Assembly: GCA_016183305.1 (NCBI GenBank)
Contig: JACPEW010000004.1
Coordinates: 1 to 34,287, forward strand
DNA: 34,287 nt
DNA from: Candidatus Daviesbacteria bacterium
GTDB lineage: Bacteria > Patescibacteriota > Microgenomatia > Daviesbacterales > UBA10151
Direction of reading: 5' to 3'
Shown: one piece after another, positions 1 through 8,883 of the stretch
Layout of the letters: each line of letters starts with the position of its first letter
How positions within the stretch are numbered: the stretch's first letter is position 1
The notes under the pieces: model-generated
Database searches by the model: none
Told to the model about the DNA's origin: nothing
Seen by the model: only the letters and a program-made list of their open reading frames with translations
Position numbers and translations under genes: made by a program

Positions 1-968
1 ATTAAATCCTCTTTTTTCTCCTGAAGCTTAACCTCTTGGACCTTCATCTGGTTTTTAGTCAAAGTACCAGTTTTATCAGTACAAATTACTGTTACTCCGC
101 CCAAAGACTCAACAGCGATCATTTTCCGGACTAGAGCCTTTTGGCGGTACATTTTCCTGACCCCTAAAGCCAAAACGATTGTTACTACCGTTGGTAAACC
201 TTCTGGCACAACAGCCACCATTAAAGCAATGCTGGTTAAAACCAGCTGAGGAATATCATGCCCATTAAAAACCCCTAAGCCAAAAATAATAACTGCTACC
301 AGAATTGCTACTAGCCCTAAGCCTTTACTTAAAGTAATCAAGGATTTTTCAAAAGGAGTTTTCTCCTCCTCAATAGTAGCCAGGCTTTCTGCAATACTGC
401 CAAATTTAGTTTTTACCCCTGTTTGTAAAACCTCAACTAAAGCCCGCCCAGAGACAGCAGTGGTGCCAAAAAATACTAGGTTTTCTTCTTGTTTGGTGGA
501 TTTGGCTACAGGCAAAGACTCACCAGTCAAAACACTTTCATTAACTTGTAAAGAAAAGCCTTCCACAACTTTTCCATCTGCCAAAATCCTGTCTCCAGAT
601 TCTAAAACCAATAAATCTCCCGGCACAATTTCTGCGGAAGGAATTTTTATTTGTTTACCATCTCTTTTAACCCTGGCAAACTCTACCTGTAACTTAGCTA
701 GGGCTTCAAGTTCTCTTGAAGCTTTATATTCCTGCCAAAACCCCAGAAGAGTATTTAAAACTAAAATAGCGCCAATTAAAAAAATATCTAATTGATCTCC
801 AATTAAAGCTGAAAGAATAATTGCTCCAACCAATAAAATAGATAGAGGATTTTGTAACTGTCTTAAAAAAATCTTCAGGGCTGAAACGCCTTTTTTTTGA
901 GGCAGTATATTTAGACCATATTTTGCCAATGAACTTTGCGCTCGGTGAGAAGTAAGGCCAGACATCAT
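1..968 (-). CDS. P-type cation-transporting ATPase, N-terminal part (gene continues off the left edge)
   Basis: Minus-strand translation MMSGLTSHRAQSSLAKYGLN...VNESVLTGESLPVAK...MVAVVPEGLPTVVTIVLALGVRKMYRQKALVRKMIAVESLGGVTVICTDKTGTLTKNQM. TGES, PEGLP and DKTGTLT motifs present. ATGA overlap with the upstream gene. Not in the ORF track because it runs off the edge. Confidence 0.95.
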   Translation of the reverse strand, partial: MMSGLTSHRAQSSLAKYGLNILPQKKGVSALKIFLRQLQNPLSILLVGAIILSALIGDQLDIFLIGAILVLNTLLGFWQEYKASRELEALAKLQVEFARVKRDGKQIKIPSAEIVPGDLLVLESGDRILADGKVVEGFSLQVNESVLTGESLPVAKSTKQEENLVFFGTTAVSGRALVEVLQTGVKTKFGSIAESLATIEEEKTPFEKSLITLSKGLGLVAILVAVIIFGLGVFNGHDIPQLVLTSIALMVAVVPEGLPTVVTIVLALGVRKMYRQKALVRKMIAVESLGGVTVICTDKTGTLTKNQMKVQEVKLQEKKEDL

Positions 969-1519
969 GATAGTAAATTAACAGGTATCACAATCAGTAA
1001 AATCCCGGCAGTATTTAAAATATAGGTTAAAATAGCAATTTCGCGGTATTTTAAATGAGACACTCCTAACATAAGTAATCCTATCTCATCAGGAATAGGG
1101 GAGGCTACAATAAAAGCTCCTAGGACTGGAACCAGAAAGCCTAAATGAGCCTTTTGCAGAAAAGTATTAATTTTTTGCAGCTGAAACCCTTTTGAAACTT
1201 GCTTCAGATCAGAAGATATCTCTGCTCTAAAAAACCTAACTATTAAAAAATCTCCTAAAGCTGCGCCAAATCCTGCCAGAAGGGCAGTTAAAATAGGATT
1301 ATTTTCCTCTGCTAAAACAATCAACATAGCTAAAGCAATAGGAGAAGTTAAAAAAGAGGTATAAAACATACCAGCCAATATTTCTGAGGCAAACCTGATA
1401 GGAAGAACTGTTTCAACTAAGCTATTAAGGTAACCACTTTTAATTAACCACCAGGCAGAACTTAAGCTTAAAATAAACAGAAAAGTTTTAAAGAGAAGTT
1501 TTTTAACTTTGGAATCCAT
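965..1519 (-). CDS. polytopic membrane protein of unknown function
   Basis: 184 aa, several hydrophobic segments; stop overlaps the ATPase start (ATGA). Confidence 0.75.
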   Translation of the reverse strand: MDSKVKKLLFKTFLFILSLSSAWWLIKSGYLNSLVETVLPIRFASEILAGMFYTSFLTSPIALAMLIVLAEENNPILTALLAGFGAALGDFLIVRFFRAEISSDLKQVSKGFQLQKINTFLQKAHLGFLVPVLGAFIVASPIPDEIGLLMLGVSHLKYREIAILTYILNTAGILLIVIPVNLLS

Positions 1520-2201
1520 TATTTTAGTTTAACAGAAAAGTTGACATAAATACCGTTCTTAAAGATACAATGTCTTAATGTATGAGGCGTTGCTTTAATA
1601 GGTAAATTTAGGGCTTTAACATACTTTTCTACCACTCTCTCTATTGACCGGGGAGTCAGTCTCATCGCCTCTCCCTGATTAGCCGGATCTATCTTGCCTT
1701 GGAAACGGATAAATAAAGGCCTAAAAGTATCTTTGCGGGAACTTAAATACCTTTCTAAAGTTATCCTAGAGTTTCTAAAATAGCTTTATCCCTTAAACCC
1801 TCTTTTTTAGCCGTATCCGGAGCATTTAGCAAAGACTCTAACTGATTATTATCTAATACTTTAGCAGGGCTGCGTTCAGCTTCTTCCAGTTCTACTCGCT
1901 TATAAGACAACGAGGGTATATCAATCCTAGCTAAATACCGCAAAAACGCCCTTAAAGCAATCATAAAATAATTTCGGGTGACTGTTTTTAAGATTTTTCC
2001 AGTTTTTGGATCTGTATAACGCGAAAGATAACGCCTGTATTTTCTAATTAAGTTCAAGTCTATATCTTTCGGGTCAATATCTTTGGCAAATTCTAAAAAG
2101 CGTTTTAAATAATGATCATAATTCCTAATAGTCAGCTGGGAAGCATTGCGCTTAAGCTCTAAGTATTCCAGAAAATCTGTAATTAGTTTGGACAGCAGCA
2201 T
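1519..2201 (-). pseudogene. decayed XerC/D-type tyrosine recombinase
   Basis: ORF 1761..2201 encodes the SAM-like N-terminal core-binding domain and breaks off at 'GLRDKAILETLG*'. A different frame then reads ITLERYLSSRKDTFRPLFIRFQGKIDPANQGEAMRLTPRSIERVVEKYVKALNLPIKATPHTLRHCIFKNGIYVNFSVKLK*, ending at 1519. The catalytic-domain segment between them and everything after HTLRH (LLGH...Y) is missing. Confidence 0.85.
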
Positions 2202-2995
2202 TACAACAAGGCTATGCCTAAAATCCCCAGTATAGTTAAAATTCCACCAAAAATAACCAAGGTAGAGGTTAACTCAACTGTGCCTGGCCCTTTACCAGTT
2301 TGGTCTACAAACTGATCAAGGGTTTTTGCCCCGCCTTGCCCGGCAGAAGGAGTAGAAAAGCCTGTACTGCCCTGAAACACCGTTGTTCCTGTACCCGGCA
2401 ACACAACTACATTACTTCCAGAACCAGTATTGTTAAAAGCAGGTATAGGGGTAGGAGTTGCTGCAGGCTGTTGACCACAAGACCCTGTCCCAATCACATA
2501 ATTACCATTGGTTACAGAATTTAATACATCCACCACCGTACCTCTTTGTACTACATTAGAATCTCTGGTTTCAGCTTTATTCTGAGGATCAAAGTCAAAA
2601 GTAATTTGGCTTGCACCTGCTGGAGCGTTTTCAGCTACCATAAAGTTGACTGTTGCAAGGGTTCCTGTACCTTTAAAAGGCGAGGAAACAGAAGCAAGTC
2701 CAGAAATGGTTATTTTCCCGCTGGCATTGTCTATATTGTTACCGGGAAAATCTGGATAAATAGTGCCATTAGCAATATTTTGTCCGATAAATCTGGAGCT
2801 GTCATACATGAAAATAGCATCAGTCCCATCTGTTTCTGTTGCCCCGGTATCAAGGTTTATCTTTACAGAAAAAGTACAACCTCTGTTAAAAGTACCGCTA
2901 GCAGGATCTAAAGACAAGGTTGCTGTCTGGGCGAAAACCCCAGCAGGAAAAGCCATTAACAAAAAAGCAAAAATAACAGGCAGTGTCTTTTTCAT
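2201..2995 (-). CDS. secreted cohesin-domain-like protein with C-terminal transmembrane anchor
   Basis: Signal peptide MKKTLPVIFAFLLMAFPAGVFAQ; cohesin-like pattern ATLSLDPASGTFNRGCTFSVKINLDTG...GKITISGLASVSSPFKGTGTLATVNF; linker; C-terminal hydrophobic helix. ATGA overlap upstream, TAATG overlap downstream. Confidence 0.8.
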   Translation of the reverse strand: MKKTLPVIFAFLLMAFPAGVFAQTATLSLDPASGTFNRGCTFSVKINLDTGATETDGTDAIFMYDSSRFIGQNIANGTIYPDFPGNNIDNASGKITISGLASVSSPFKGTGTLATVNFMVAENAPAGASQITFDFDPQNKAETRDSNVVQRGTVVDVLNSVTNGNYVIGTGSCGQQPAATPTPIPAFNNTGSGSNVVVLPGTGTTVFQGSTGFSTPSAGQGGAKTLDQFVDQTGKGPGTVELTSTLVIFGGILTILGILGIALL

Positions 2996-3663
2996 TGTAT
3001 ATTAATTTCCAAATTATCAACTTTTTCTAAAATATTCTTAGCTGTTTTCATCTCTACCAAATTAGTGTAGGCAGTAGAATCCTTTTTAAAGTCTACTGTT
3101 AATACAGTTTTTCCAACAAGGTTCGCTTTTAAGTTCAACAAAGCGAATTGGCCTAGTCCTTTAAAACCATTTTTAGAGTTAGACACCCCGGAAATAGAAA
3201 TTATTCCCTTATCAGCATCTGCTGCTATAAGAGGGTAATCATCAAAAAGAGTACCTTTAGTTAAATCTTTTGATGTTACCTCTAATGCTTTAGGATCAAA
3301 TTTAACTACCAAATCTACCCCTGAAACAGTCCAGCTACCAGTATCTATCATAACAGAAACCGGCACTACTTCTCCTACTTTAAAGCTCAGATTAGAAGCA
3401 GTTAAAGATATTTTTGCTTCTGATTTGGTAACAGTATTAGTTGCTGGTAAAAAAGGAATAGGGGAGGATGCAGGCGAAGTTAAGTTTTTGGCAAAATAAA
3501 CCAGCTCTACTAAAATTATTATCCCTAAAATTATAAAAATAATTTTAACAACAGGAAGCTTAACCTTAGCTTTCTCAGGCTGGTTATATATTTGTACATT
3601 TATATCTTCCATATATTTAATTTGTACTACACCTAGCAAACTTTTACCAGCCCAAGTAATCAC
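2992..3663 (-). CDS. membrane-anchored cohesin-domain-like protein
   Basis: N-terminal TM helix (VVKIIFIILGIIILVELVYFA) then KISLTASNLSFKVGEVVPVSVMIDTGSWTVSGVDLVVKFDPKALEV...GIISISGVSNSKNGFKGLGQFALLNLKA, a cohesin-like beta pattern. ATGA overlap with the dockerin gene. Confidence 0.8.
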   Translation of the reverse strand: MITWAGKSLLGVVQIKYMEDINVQIYNQPEKAKVKLPVVKIIFIILGIIILVELVYFAKNLTSPASSPIPFLPATNTVTKSEAKISLTASNLSFKVGEVVPVSVMIDTGSWTVSGVDLVVKFDPKALEVTSKDLTKGTLFDDYPLIAADADKGIISISGVSNSKNGFKGLGQFALLNLKANLVGKTVLTVDFKKDSTAYTNLVEMKTAKNILEKVDNLEINIQ

Positions 3664-6187
3664 TCCACAACCGACGAACTCGAACTGGCAGTTGCAGTTG
3701 GATTAGGATTCACCACAACACCAATACATTTTCCAGAAGCATCCGGATAATCTCCATTCAGTTTGCAAGTTCCACCGGAAGGACATTGGATATTATCAAT
3801 CCCTCCGCAAAAGATAGTTACCGGGGTATCCACACCAGCCACTGGTTCTGTATCTTCTCCTCTTATAGAATCAGGCATCGAAACCCTCATGCAAGCATAA
3901 TCTATTGAGTTAACCCTTGAATCCTGGTTAAAATCCCCAGACCTGTTTTGAGTATCACCAGAAATAAGCCACTGGCGGTTTAGTTCAGCTTTATCATTAA
4001 CATTAATCCTGCTATCTCCGCCCTCAATTGGGAAAATATCACCTATAGGTAAAACAAAGTTAGGAATATTGGTTGTTCCATCTCCAGCTATAAAAGTCAC
4101 ACTTCTTCTTAAAGATTTAGGTGCTTTAATTGATAAACTATATTTTTTACCCTGTTCCAGTTTTTTGCTTAATCCTTGGATAACCCCGTCTTTATCAATA
4201 CTAACTTTTTGTTTAACTTTAGAAGTCCCTTCTTTAAAAGCTTCTGCTATAGCCAAATCTACATTTTCAGTTTGATGGGAAAAAGGCTGCCTGCAAAAAA
4301 CCTTAGCTCCTAAAGCCAGTTGAGAAACAGGGCTGCAAATACCAGGAGCGCTTTGTCCTGTTGAAGAAGTGAGCATAACATTAAGCGCCTGATCTGTAGG
4401 AGTATTTGGCCAAACAACCTGAACATTGTTATCTTTCCAAGTTTTAACCTCTAAGCTTGTATCATTATCATCTTTAACAGTTCCTTTAGTAGGACCAAAG
4501 TTTTTCCCTGTTAAATTCAAAACTGTATCATTACCTTTTAGATTCAAAGAACAGCTGGTAATAGTGGGGTCTGCGCCTAAGAAAGTAATTTGAGCTTGAC
4601 ATTTGGGGCAATTTACAGGAGTAGTAAGATTGCCATCTGAATCTTTAAACTGTACAAAGACAAATTTCGGCCCAGGAGTAGTATCTTTAGTAATTTGGAA
4701 AGGCACACTCATCCCATCAGCAGTATAATCCTGCCAGCCAGCTTTTTCTAGATCAGAAGGGGTCTCAGCAATCCTAAAGGCTACAGTAGTAACAGGGGGG
4801 GGCAGTTTAACTACAAAGTTACATTGTCCGGCGCAACCAGCGCCAGGAGGTTGGAATTCATAAGATTTGTGGTTGGGATCATTATCAGAAATACCAGTAG
4901 GAGGTAATGTATGTTTATTATCTCGTGAAGTAAATAATTTATCATTACTTACTCCGTCTGCTAAAGAATTACCATTGGCATCTTTTTCATCAGAGTTAGG
5001 TATCCTCACAAAATACCCATCAGGACCAATGGTAACTTGAGCAGAATAACCACCATTTGTTCCAGTAGTAACAGATTTATACATCCCCCCAGGATATCCC
5101 ACAAAGGAAGAAACATCAGCTATCCATACTTTTACTCCACTTACCCTCTTACCTTGATCATCTACTACTATACCACCAATAGTAGCTGTAGTTGGATTAG
5201 TAGTTACTTTACAACTTGTATTACAACTACCCTGACCTGGTGTTTGTTCATCACATTGGGCCTCAGCTCCACAACCCAGCTCGCAACAACCCTGGCCAAT
5301 CCCACCACTACCTGAACCCTGAGCAGCTCCGGTACATTGGCCATTCCAGTTAGCATACCTGGTCTCATTGCCTTGAGCAGATACATTACCATTACAAGCA
5401 GTAGCTGGACCGCTGGTATCTTTAGCTGTAGTTGGATTAGTAGTTACTTTACAACTTGTATTACAACTACCCTGACCTGGTGTTTGTTCATCACATTGGG
5501 CCTCAGCTCCACAACCCAGCTCGCAACAACCCTGGCCAATCTACCTGCCGGACTTACTCCACCATTACACCAAAAATTCAAAACTTTCAGGTTAGAACAG
5601 CCAGTTTGTCCTGATTTATCTTTTATAGACTTTATTGTTTCACCCTCAATTTTAGCTAAACAAGTTGCGCAATCTTCTGTCATACCAGGGGTCTGGTTAG
5701 CCAAATTACAAGGTCCAGAACCATCCCCACCGCCACTACCACCATCACAACTAGGAGGTCTAGGAGTATCATTAGGTCCGCACTTAGGCGGAGACCCAGT
5801 CCCGGGTCCTATATATTGAAGCCGCACACAACGCGGTCCGTCTTTAAAACCAAAACACCACCCACTATCAGCTGCATTAATATTAAGCGGATCACCGGTA
5901 TTTGCAGGACAATCTTCATTTTTCTGGCAAGTATGACTCTTCGCGCAAGTAGCATCTCCGCTTCCATCTTTAATAGGTGCCTTTAATACAAACTGATGCA
6001 ACCTATTACATATTCTACAATCACCAACTCCAAGCTCTTCTGGAGTAAAGGCTGTTTTATTACATTCTAATGTATCTTCAGCATATACTGTACCTGCCAA
6101 TCTTTGCTGGAAAACTAAACCACCAATTAATAAAAAGGCTAAGGAAATTAAAGTATATATTATTCTTCTATTAAAAAAATTTTTCAT
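3660..6187 (-). CDS. secreted multidomain surface protein (Cys-rich repeats, carboxypeptidase-regulatory-like domain, IPT/TIG-like domain, dockerin); interrupted by an apparent frameshift near 5541
   Basis: N-terminal frame 5444..6187 (signal peptide MKNFFNRRIIYTLISLAFLLIGGLVF) goes out of frame at 5541. The C-terminal frame is open from 5540 to 3660: IGQGCCELGCGAEAQCDEQTPGQGSCNTSCK..., GGIVVDDQGKRVSGVKVWI, TITSCSLNLKGNDTVLNLTGKNFGP, dockerin GGDSRINVNDKAELNRQWL...GDFNQDSRVNSIDYACM. Confidence 0.8.
5183..5301. repeat. 119-bp exact direct repeat, copy A
   Basis: Identical to 5423..5541 at an offset of exactly 240 bp (80 codons); encodes IGQGCCELGCGAEAQCDEQTPGQGSCNTSCKVTTNPTTA on the minus strand. 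Confidence 0.97.
5423..5541. repeat. 119-bp exact direct repeat, copy B
   Basis: Identical to 5183..5301; its outer edge coincides with loss of reading frame. Confidence 0.97.
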
Positions 6188-6189
6188 TT

Positions 6190-7242
6190 TTATGGCTTTA
6201 CCAGCAAACTTTTAGGCTTTTTATTATCCTCATAGCCTAGAGATCCCACTGCGAGCCATTCAACATAAAATGGCACTTTGGCTGTTCTTGACCCAGTTGA
6301 TCCTGAAAAACCTTGATAATTTCCTCCTCCTGTTTTTTGGCTAGGATCAGTAATACCTTCCCAAACACTAGTATGTATAGCATTAATAGTACCTCCGGCA
6401 GCTTGAAAATTTAAGGTAATGGTTTCTCCATTCACAAAATTAGAGCTTTTAGACAAAGTCACAGTAGTCTGCGGACCAGCAGGAAGAGTACCGCAGGTAA
6501 ATTTGGGGCCTGGGTTTTGATCAGTTCTGCCATTAACCTGCACTGTCCAAGCATATTCTTTACCAGGATTTACCTTTAAGCTGTTAACTATGATTTTACC
6601 ACCACTGGCTGTGTTATTAACTGAAATATACCTATCAGCTGGATTGTTGATATCACCGGTCGGATTATTCCAGTCGTCTCCAGGTCCGTCTATTCTGTTT
6701 AATCTCAAAACATAACCTATAGCTCCTGCTGCTATATCCCAAGACAAATTTACTTTAGAATTATCTGAGGAACAAGTATAAGTTAAATTAGTTAGTGGGG
6801 AAGAAGAGCTGGTAGGAACAGCAGTCTCAGCAGGACTGGTAGGCCTTGCTGTAGGAACAGCAGTCTCAGCAGGACTGGTAGGCCTTGCTGTAGGAACAGC
6901 AGTCTCAGCAGGACTGGTAGGAGCCGGGAAAGAACTACCAGAAGCTACTGCAGGACCTAAAGGAGAAGTAATTTGCACAGAAAAACTTTTACTTTTAGTA
7001 AACCATTTACCATCTTTTTGAAAAACATCATCAGATTCTACAAAGGCAATTGGATCACCACTTGCCCTGGATCTAATCATTCTTTGGTTTTTTAACAATT
7101 CCATCCCAATAGGGATAGCCAAAATCAGTATTCCCAAGATAAGGATACTGACTAAGTGTTTTTTATTGGCTAAGCCAAGAACTTGTTCATTCTGAAGCAA
7201 TTCTCTTACTTCGTTTTTAAAAGATTCAAAAAATTCTCCCAT
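6190..7242 (-). CDS. membrane-anchored surface protein with FN3-like domain and Pro/Thr/Ser-rich repeat linker
   Basis: 350 aa; TM helix HLVSILILGILILAIPIGMELL; linker PTSPAETAVPTAR x3; FN3-like SKVNLSWDIAAGAIGYVLRLNRID...GKEYAWTVQVNGR. Confidence 0.8.
   Translation of the reverse strand: MGEFFESFKNEVRELLQNEQVLGLANKKHLVSILILGILILAIPIGMELLKNQRMIRSRASGDPIAFVESDDVFQKDGKWFTKSKSFSVQITSPLGPAVASGSSFPAPTSPAETAVPTARPTSPAETAVPTARPTSPAETAVPTSSSSPLTNLTYTCSSDNSKVNLSWDIAAGAIGYVLRLNRIDGPGDDWNNPTGDINNPADRYISVNNTASGGKIIVNSLKVNPGKEYAWTVQVNGRTDQNPGPKFTCGTLPAGPQTTVTLSKSSNFVNGETITLNFQAAGGTINAIHTSVWEGITDPSQKTGGGNYQGFSGSTGSRTAKVPFYVEWLAVGSLGYEDNKKPKSLLVKP
6812..6921. repeat. 39-bp tandem repeat, about 2.8 copies, in frame (13-aa unit)
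   Basis: gtaggaacagcagtctcagcaggactggtaggccttgct begins at 6812, 6851 and 6890; encodes SPAETAVPTARPT units. Confidence 0.95.
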
Positions 7243-7286
7243 GTGTGCAGGGCCCTACTTTTATAGTGAACTATTACGGGTAGCTT

Positions 7287-7292
7287 TGTCAA
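7287..7292 (-). promoter_or_regulatory. candidate -35 box for the surface-protein operon
   Basis: Minus strand TTGACAAAGCTACCCGTAATAGTTCACTATAAAAG upstream of 7242; spacing to TATAAA is 21 nt, which is non-optimal. Confidence 0.35.
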
Positions 7293-7314
7293 CTACATGT
7301 ATACCCAATTAGGC

Positions 7315-7326
7315 ATAATCAACCTT
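7315..7326 (-). repeat. 12-bp AAGGTTGATTAT, inverted copy of the core of the 8305..8336 site
   Basis: Minus strand AAGGTTGATTAT, identical to plus strand 8316..8327; lies immediately 3' of the recombinase stop codon. Confidence 0.85.
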
Positions 7327-7328
7327 TG

Positions 7329-8306
7329 TCATTTAGACTTCCGGGCTAAAGGGTGATATTTTCTGTGTGTTTCCTGAGCAAAACGGTCTGAAGCATTAAC
7401 ATATCTGGTAGTTGTATTTAAACTCTCATGGCCAAGTAAGATTTGAAGGGCAGATGGAGACGCACCTTCCTCAGCCATATAGGTAGCAAAACCGTGTCTG
7501 AGAGAATGAGCGCTTGTTGGAAGATTAATTTTAAGCTTCTCCCTGTATCTTTTGATTTTTTCCTGTAAATAATTTGTGGATATCCTCCTTTGAGCTTTTG
7601 CAATATTCCGGCCTTTTGTAGGTACGAATAGAGCCTGTTGAGTATCATTTCTTAAAGCCAAATACTGCTCCAAATAGAACTGAGCCCTATCAGTCATATA
7701 GACAAACCGTTGTTTTCGCCCCTTCCCAGTTATAAAAATCCTTCCACTACTATCTATATCCCTTTTATTAAGATTTAAGAGCTCTGAAATACGCATTCCT
7801 GTAGAGAACAAGACTTCAAGCATGGCTCTATTTCTGGAAGATATTATCGGGTCTTTTTCTAAAATAGAAGGGGATTCTATAAGTGATATTAACTCATTCA
7901 ACTCAGCCACATTCGGGTGAGGCTTTTCCTTTTTCACCATCTTAAACTGGTTCGGCACAACAGGAGTGTGATAATCCTGATCAATCAAAAAATTGATATA
8001 TGCTCTCACTGCTGATAAACATCTATTGACACTGGCTGATGATAATCTGACAAGAGACTTTTGATGATTAGTAGCAGTTTCCCGGTTAGCCGAAACAAGA
8101 TAAGCTTTAAATTCAAATATCAAACGCTTATCCATATCTTTTATATAGATATTTCTAGATCTCAGGAAATTATCAAGGCAGAGGAGATCTTTTTTATAGC
8201 TATAGATTGTCTCAGGGGAATAATTATTAGTTTCCAAGAACAGAAAGAAGTCGTCAATTAAATCTAGATGCAAATAATTATTTTCAACAGGCAAAGGTGT
8301 ATTCAT
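7329..8306 (-). CDS. tyrosine recombinase/integrase (XerC/D-like), complete
   Basis: TGMRISELLNL (Arg I), HSLRHGFATYM, LLGHESLNTTTRYVN (His and Tyr). The ORF track starts at 8333, but MNTPLPVENN at 8306 is a better start because 8333 lies in the putative -10/palindrome. Confidence 0.93.
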   Translation of the reverse strand: MNTPLPVENNYLHLDLIDDFFLFLETNNYSPETIYSYKKDLLCLDNFLRSRNIYIKDMDKRLIFEFKAYLVSANRETATNHQKSLVRLSSASVNRCLSAVRAYINFLIDQDYHTPVVPNQFKMVKKEKPHPNVAELNELISLIESPSILEKDPIISSRNRAMLEVLFSTGMRISELLNLNKRDIDSSGRIFITGKGRKQRFVYMTDRAQFYLEQYLALRNDTQQALFVPTKGRNIAKAQRRISTNYLQEKIKRYREKLKINLPTSAHSLRHGFATYMAEEGASPSALQILLGHESLNTTTRYVNASDRFAQETHRKYHPLARKSK

Positions 8307-8336
8307 TATGAGTATAAGGTTGATTATACTCATAAT
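8305..8336. repeat. perfect inverted repeat, 13-bp arms with 6-bp spacer; dif/core-site-like architecture
   Basis: ATTATGAGTATAA GGTTGA TTATACTCATAAT read directly; arms are exact reverse complements; overlaps the recombinase start and putative -10. Confidence 0.9.
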
Positions 8337-8361
8337 ACCAAGGCTAAATAAGATTTGTCAA
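8332..8361 (-). promoter_or_regulatory. putative promoter of the recombinase gene
   Basis: Minus strand TTGACA-18 nt-TATTAT, about 25 nt upstream of the ATG at 8306. Confidence 0.6.
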
Positions 8362-8439
8362 GCACATAATTAAAACTCAGATGTGATTTGAAGAAACCAA
8401 ATTAGTTACCTATAATTAAATTGTACAGCAGCAGAAACA

Positions 8440-8635
8440 TATGTTTTCTCCGCAAATAGTGTGGAATGACAAATTCAGTTTGTTAGGCTCATCTGGAAAC
8501 AATTGGCATACCCCTCTAACTGCCTTTGAGGCTAATTAGGCTCGAGGCTCTACAAGGCCCCAAAAACGGCTTCTAAGGGGATAAGAGCTAGGATAGATCA
8601 TCCATAGTTTAGGGCTACAGAAAGCTCTAAAACAA
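8440..8635. other. possible structured non-coding RNA or decayed element in a ~0.8-kb gene-free region
   Basis: More GC-rich than flanks; complementary segments ACAAA-TTCAG-TTTGT, CCCCTCTAA...TTCTAAGGGG, GCCT-TTG-AGGC, AGAGCT...AGCTCT enclosing GGAT-AGATC-ATCC. No known family recognised; strand unknown. Confidence 0.25.
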
Positions 8636-8725
8636 AAATTACATTTCAAATATTAAGGATAAAATATTGGGGCAAAAATTGACGGGAAATAACCATAAAT
8701 AAGTAAATAAAATGCTGCCTTAAAA

Positions 8726-8753
8726 TTTTGATTTTTGAATTTTGATTTTTGAA
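8726..8753. repeat. heptameric repeat (TTTTGAW)x4
   Basis: ttttgat ttttgaa ttttgat ttttgaa. Confidence 0.9.
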
Positions 8754-8883
8754 TTTGCCGTTTAGACCACTTCTCCGGTTAATCTCTATCATATATTGTA
8801 CGACATCAAAAATATGGGGAACTCTGAACTGTATCAAAAAAGAGGAGGGATATATAGTGTAGCTTACAGCAAACAGTCTACAG

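Noticed and set aside
2385-2400. LPGTG sequence in the cohesin-like protein as a sortase signal
   Set aside because: It lies well upstream of the C-terminal TM helix with a long linker between, unlike a canonical LPXTG-TM-basic tail; no sortase in the window.
2300-3005. Plus-strand ORFs 2300..2524, 2546..2911 and 2763..3005
   Set aside because: Antisense to the well-supported cohesin-like gene; compositions look like shadow ORFs.
5037-5819. ORFs 5037..5315, 5337..5819 (+) and 5204..5392 (-)
   Set aside because: Wrong-frame or antisense readings of the Cys-rich repeat region; the coherent frame is the minus-strand IGQGCCELGCG... frame.
8440-8635. RNase P RNA, tmRNA or SRP RNA in the gene-free region
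   Set aside because: 'ATAGATCATCC...CTACAGAA' loosely recalls RNase P 3' motifs, but GAGGAAAGTCC-type and GGCTTA elements are lacking; no tmRNA ends or SRP GGAAGG/AGCAGCC core found.
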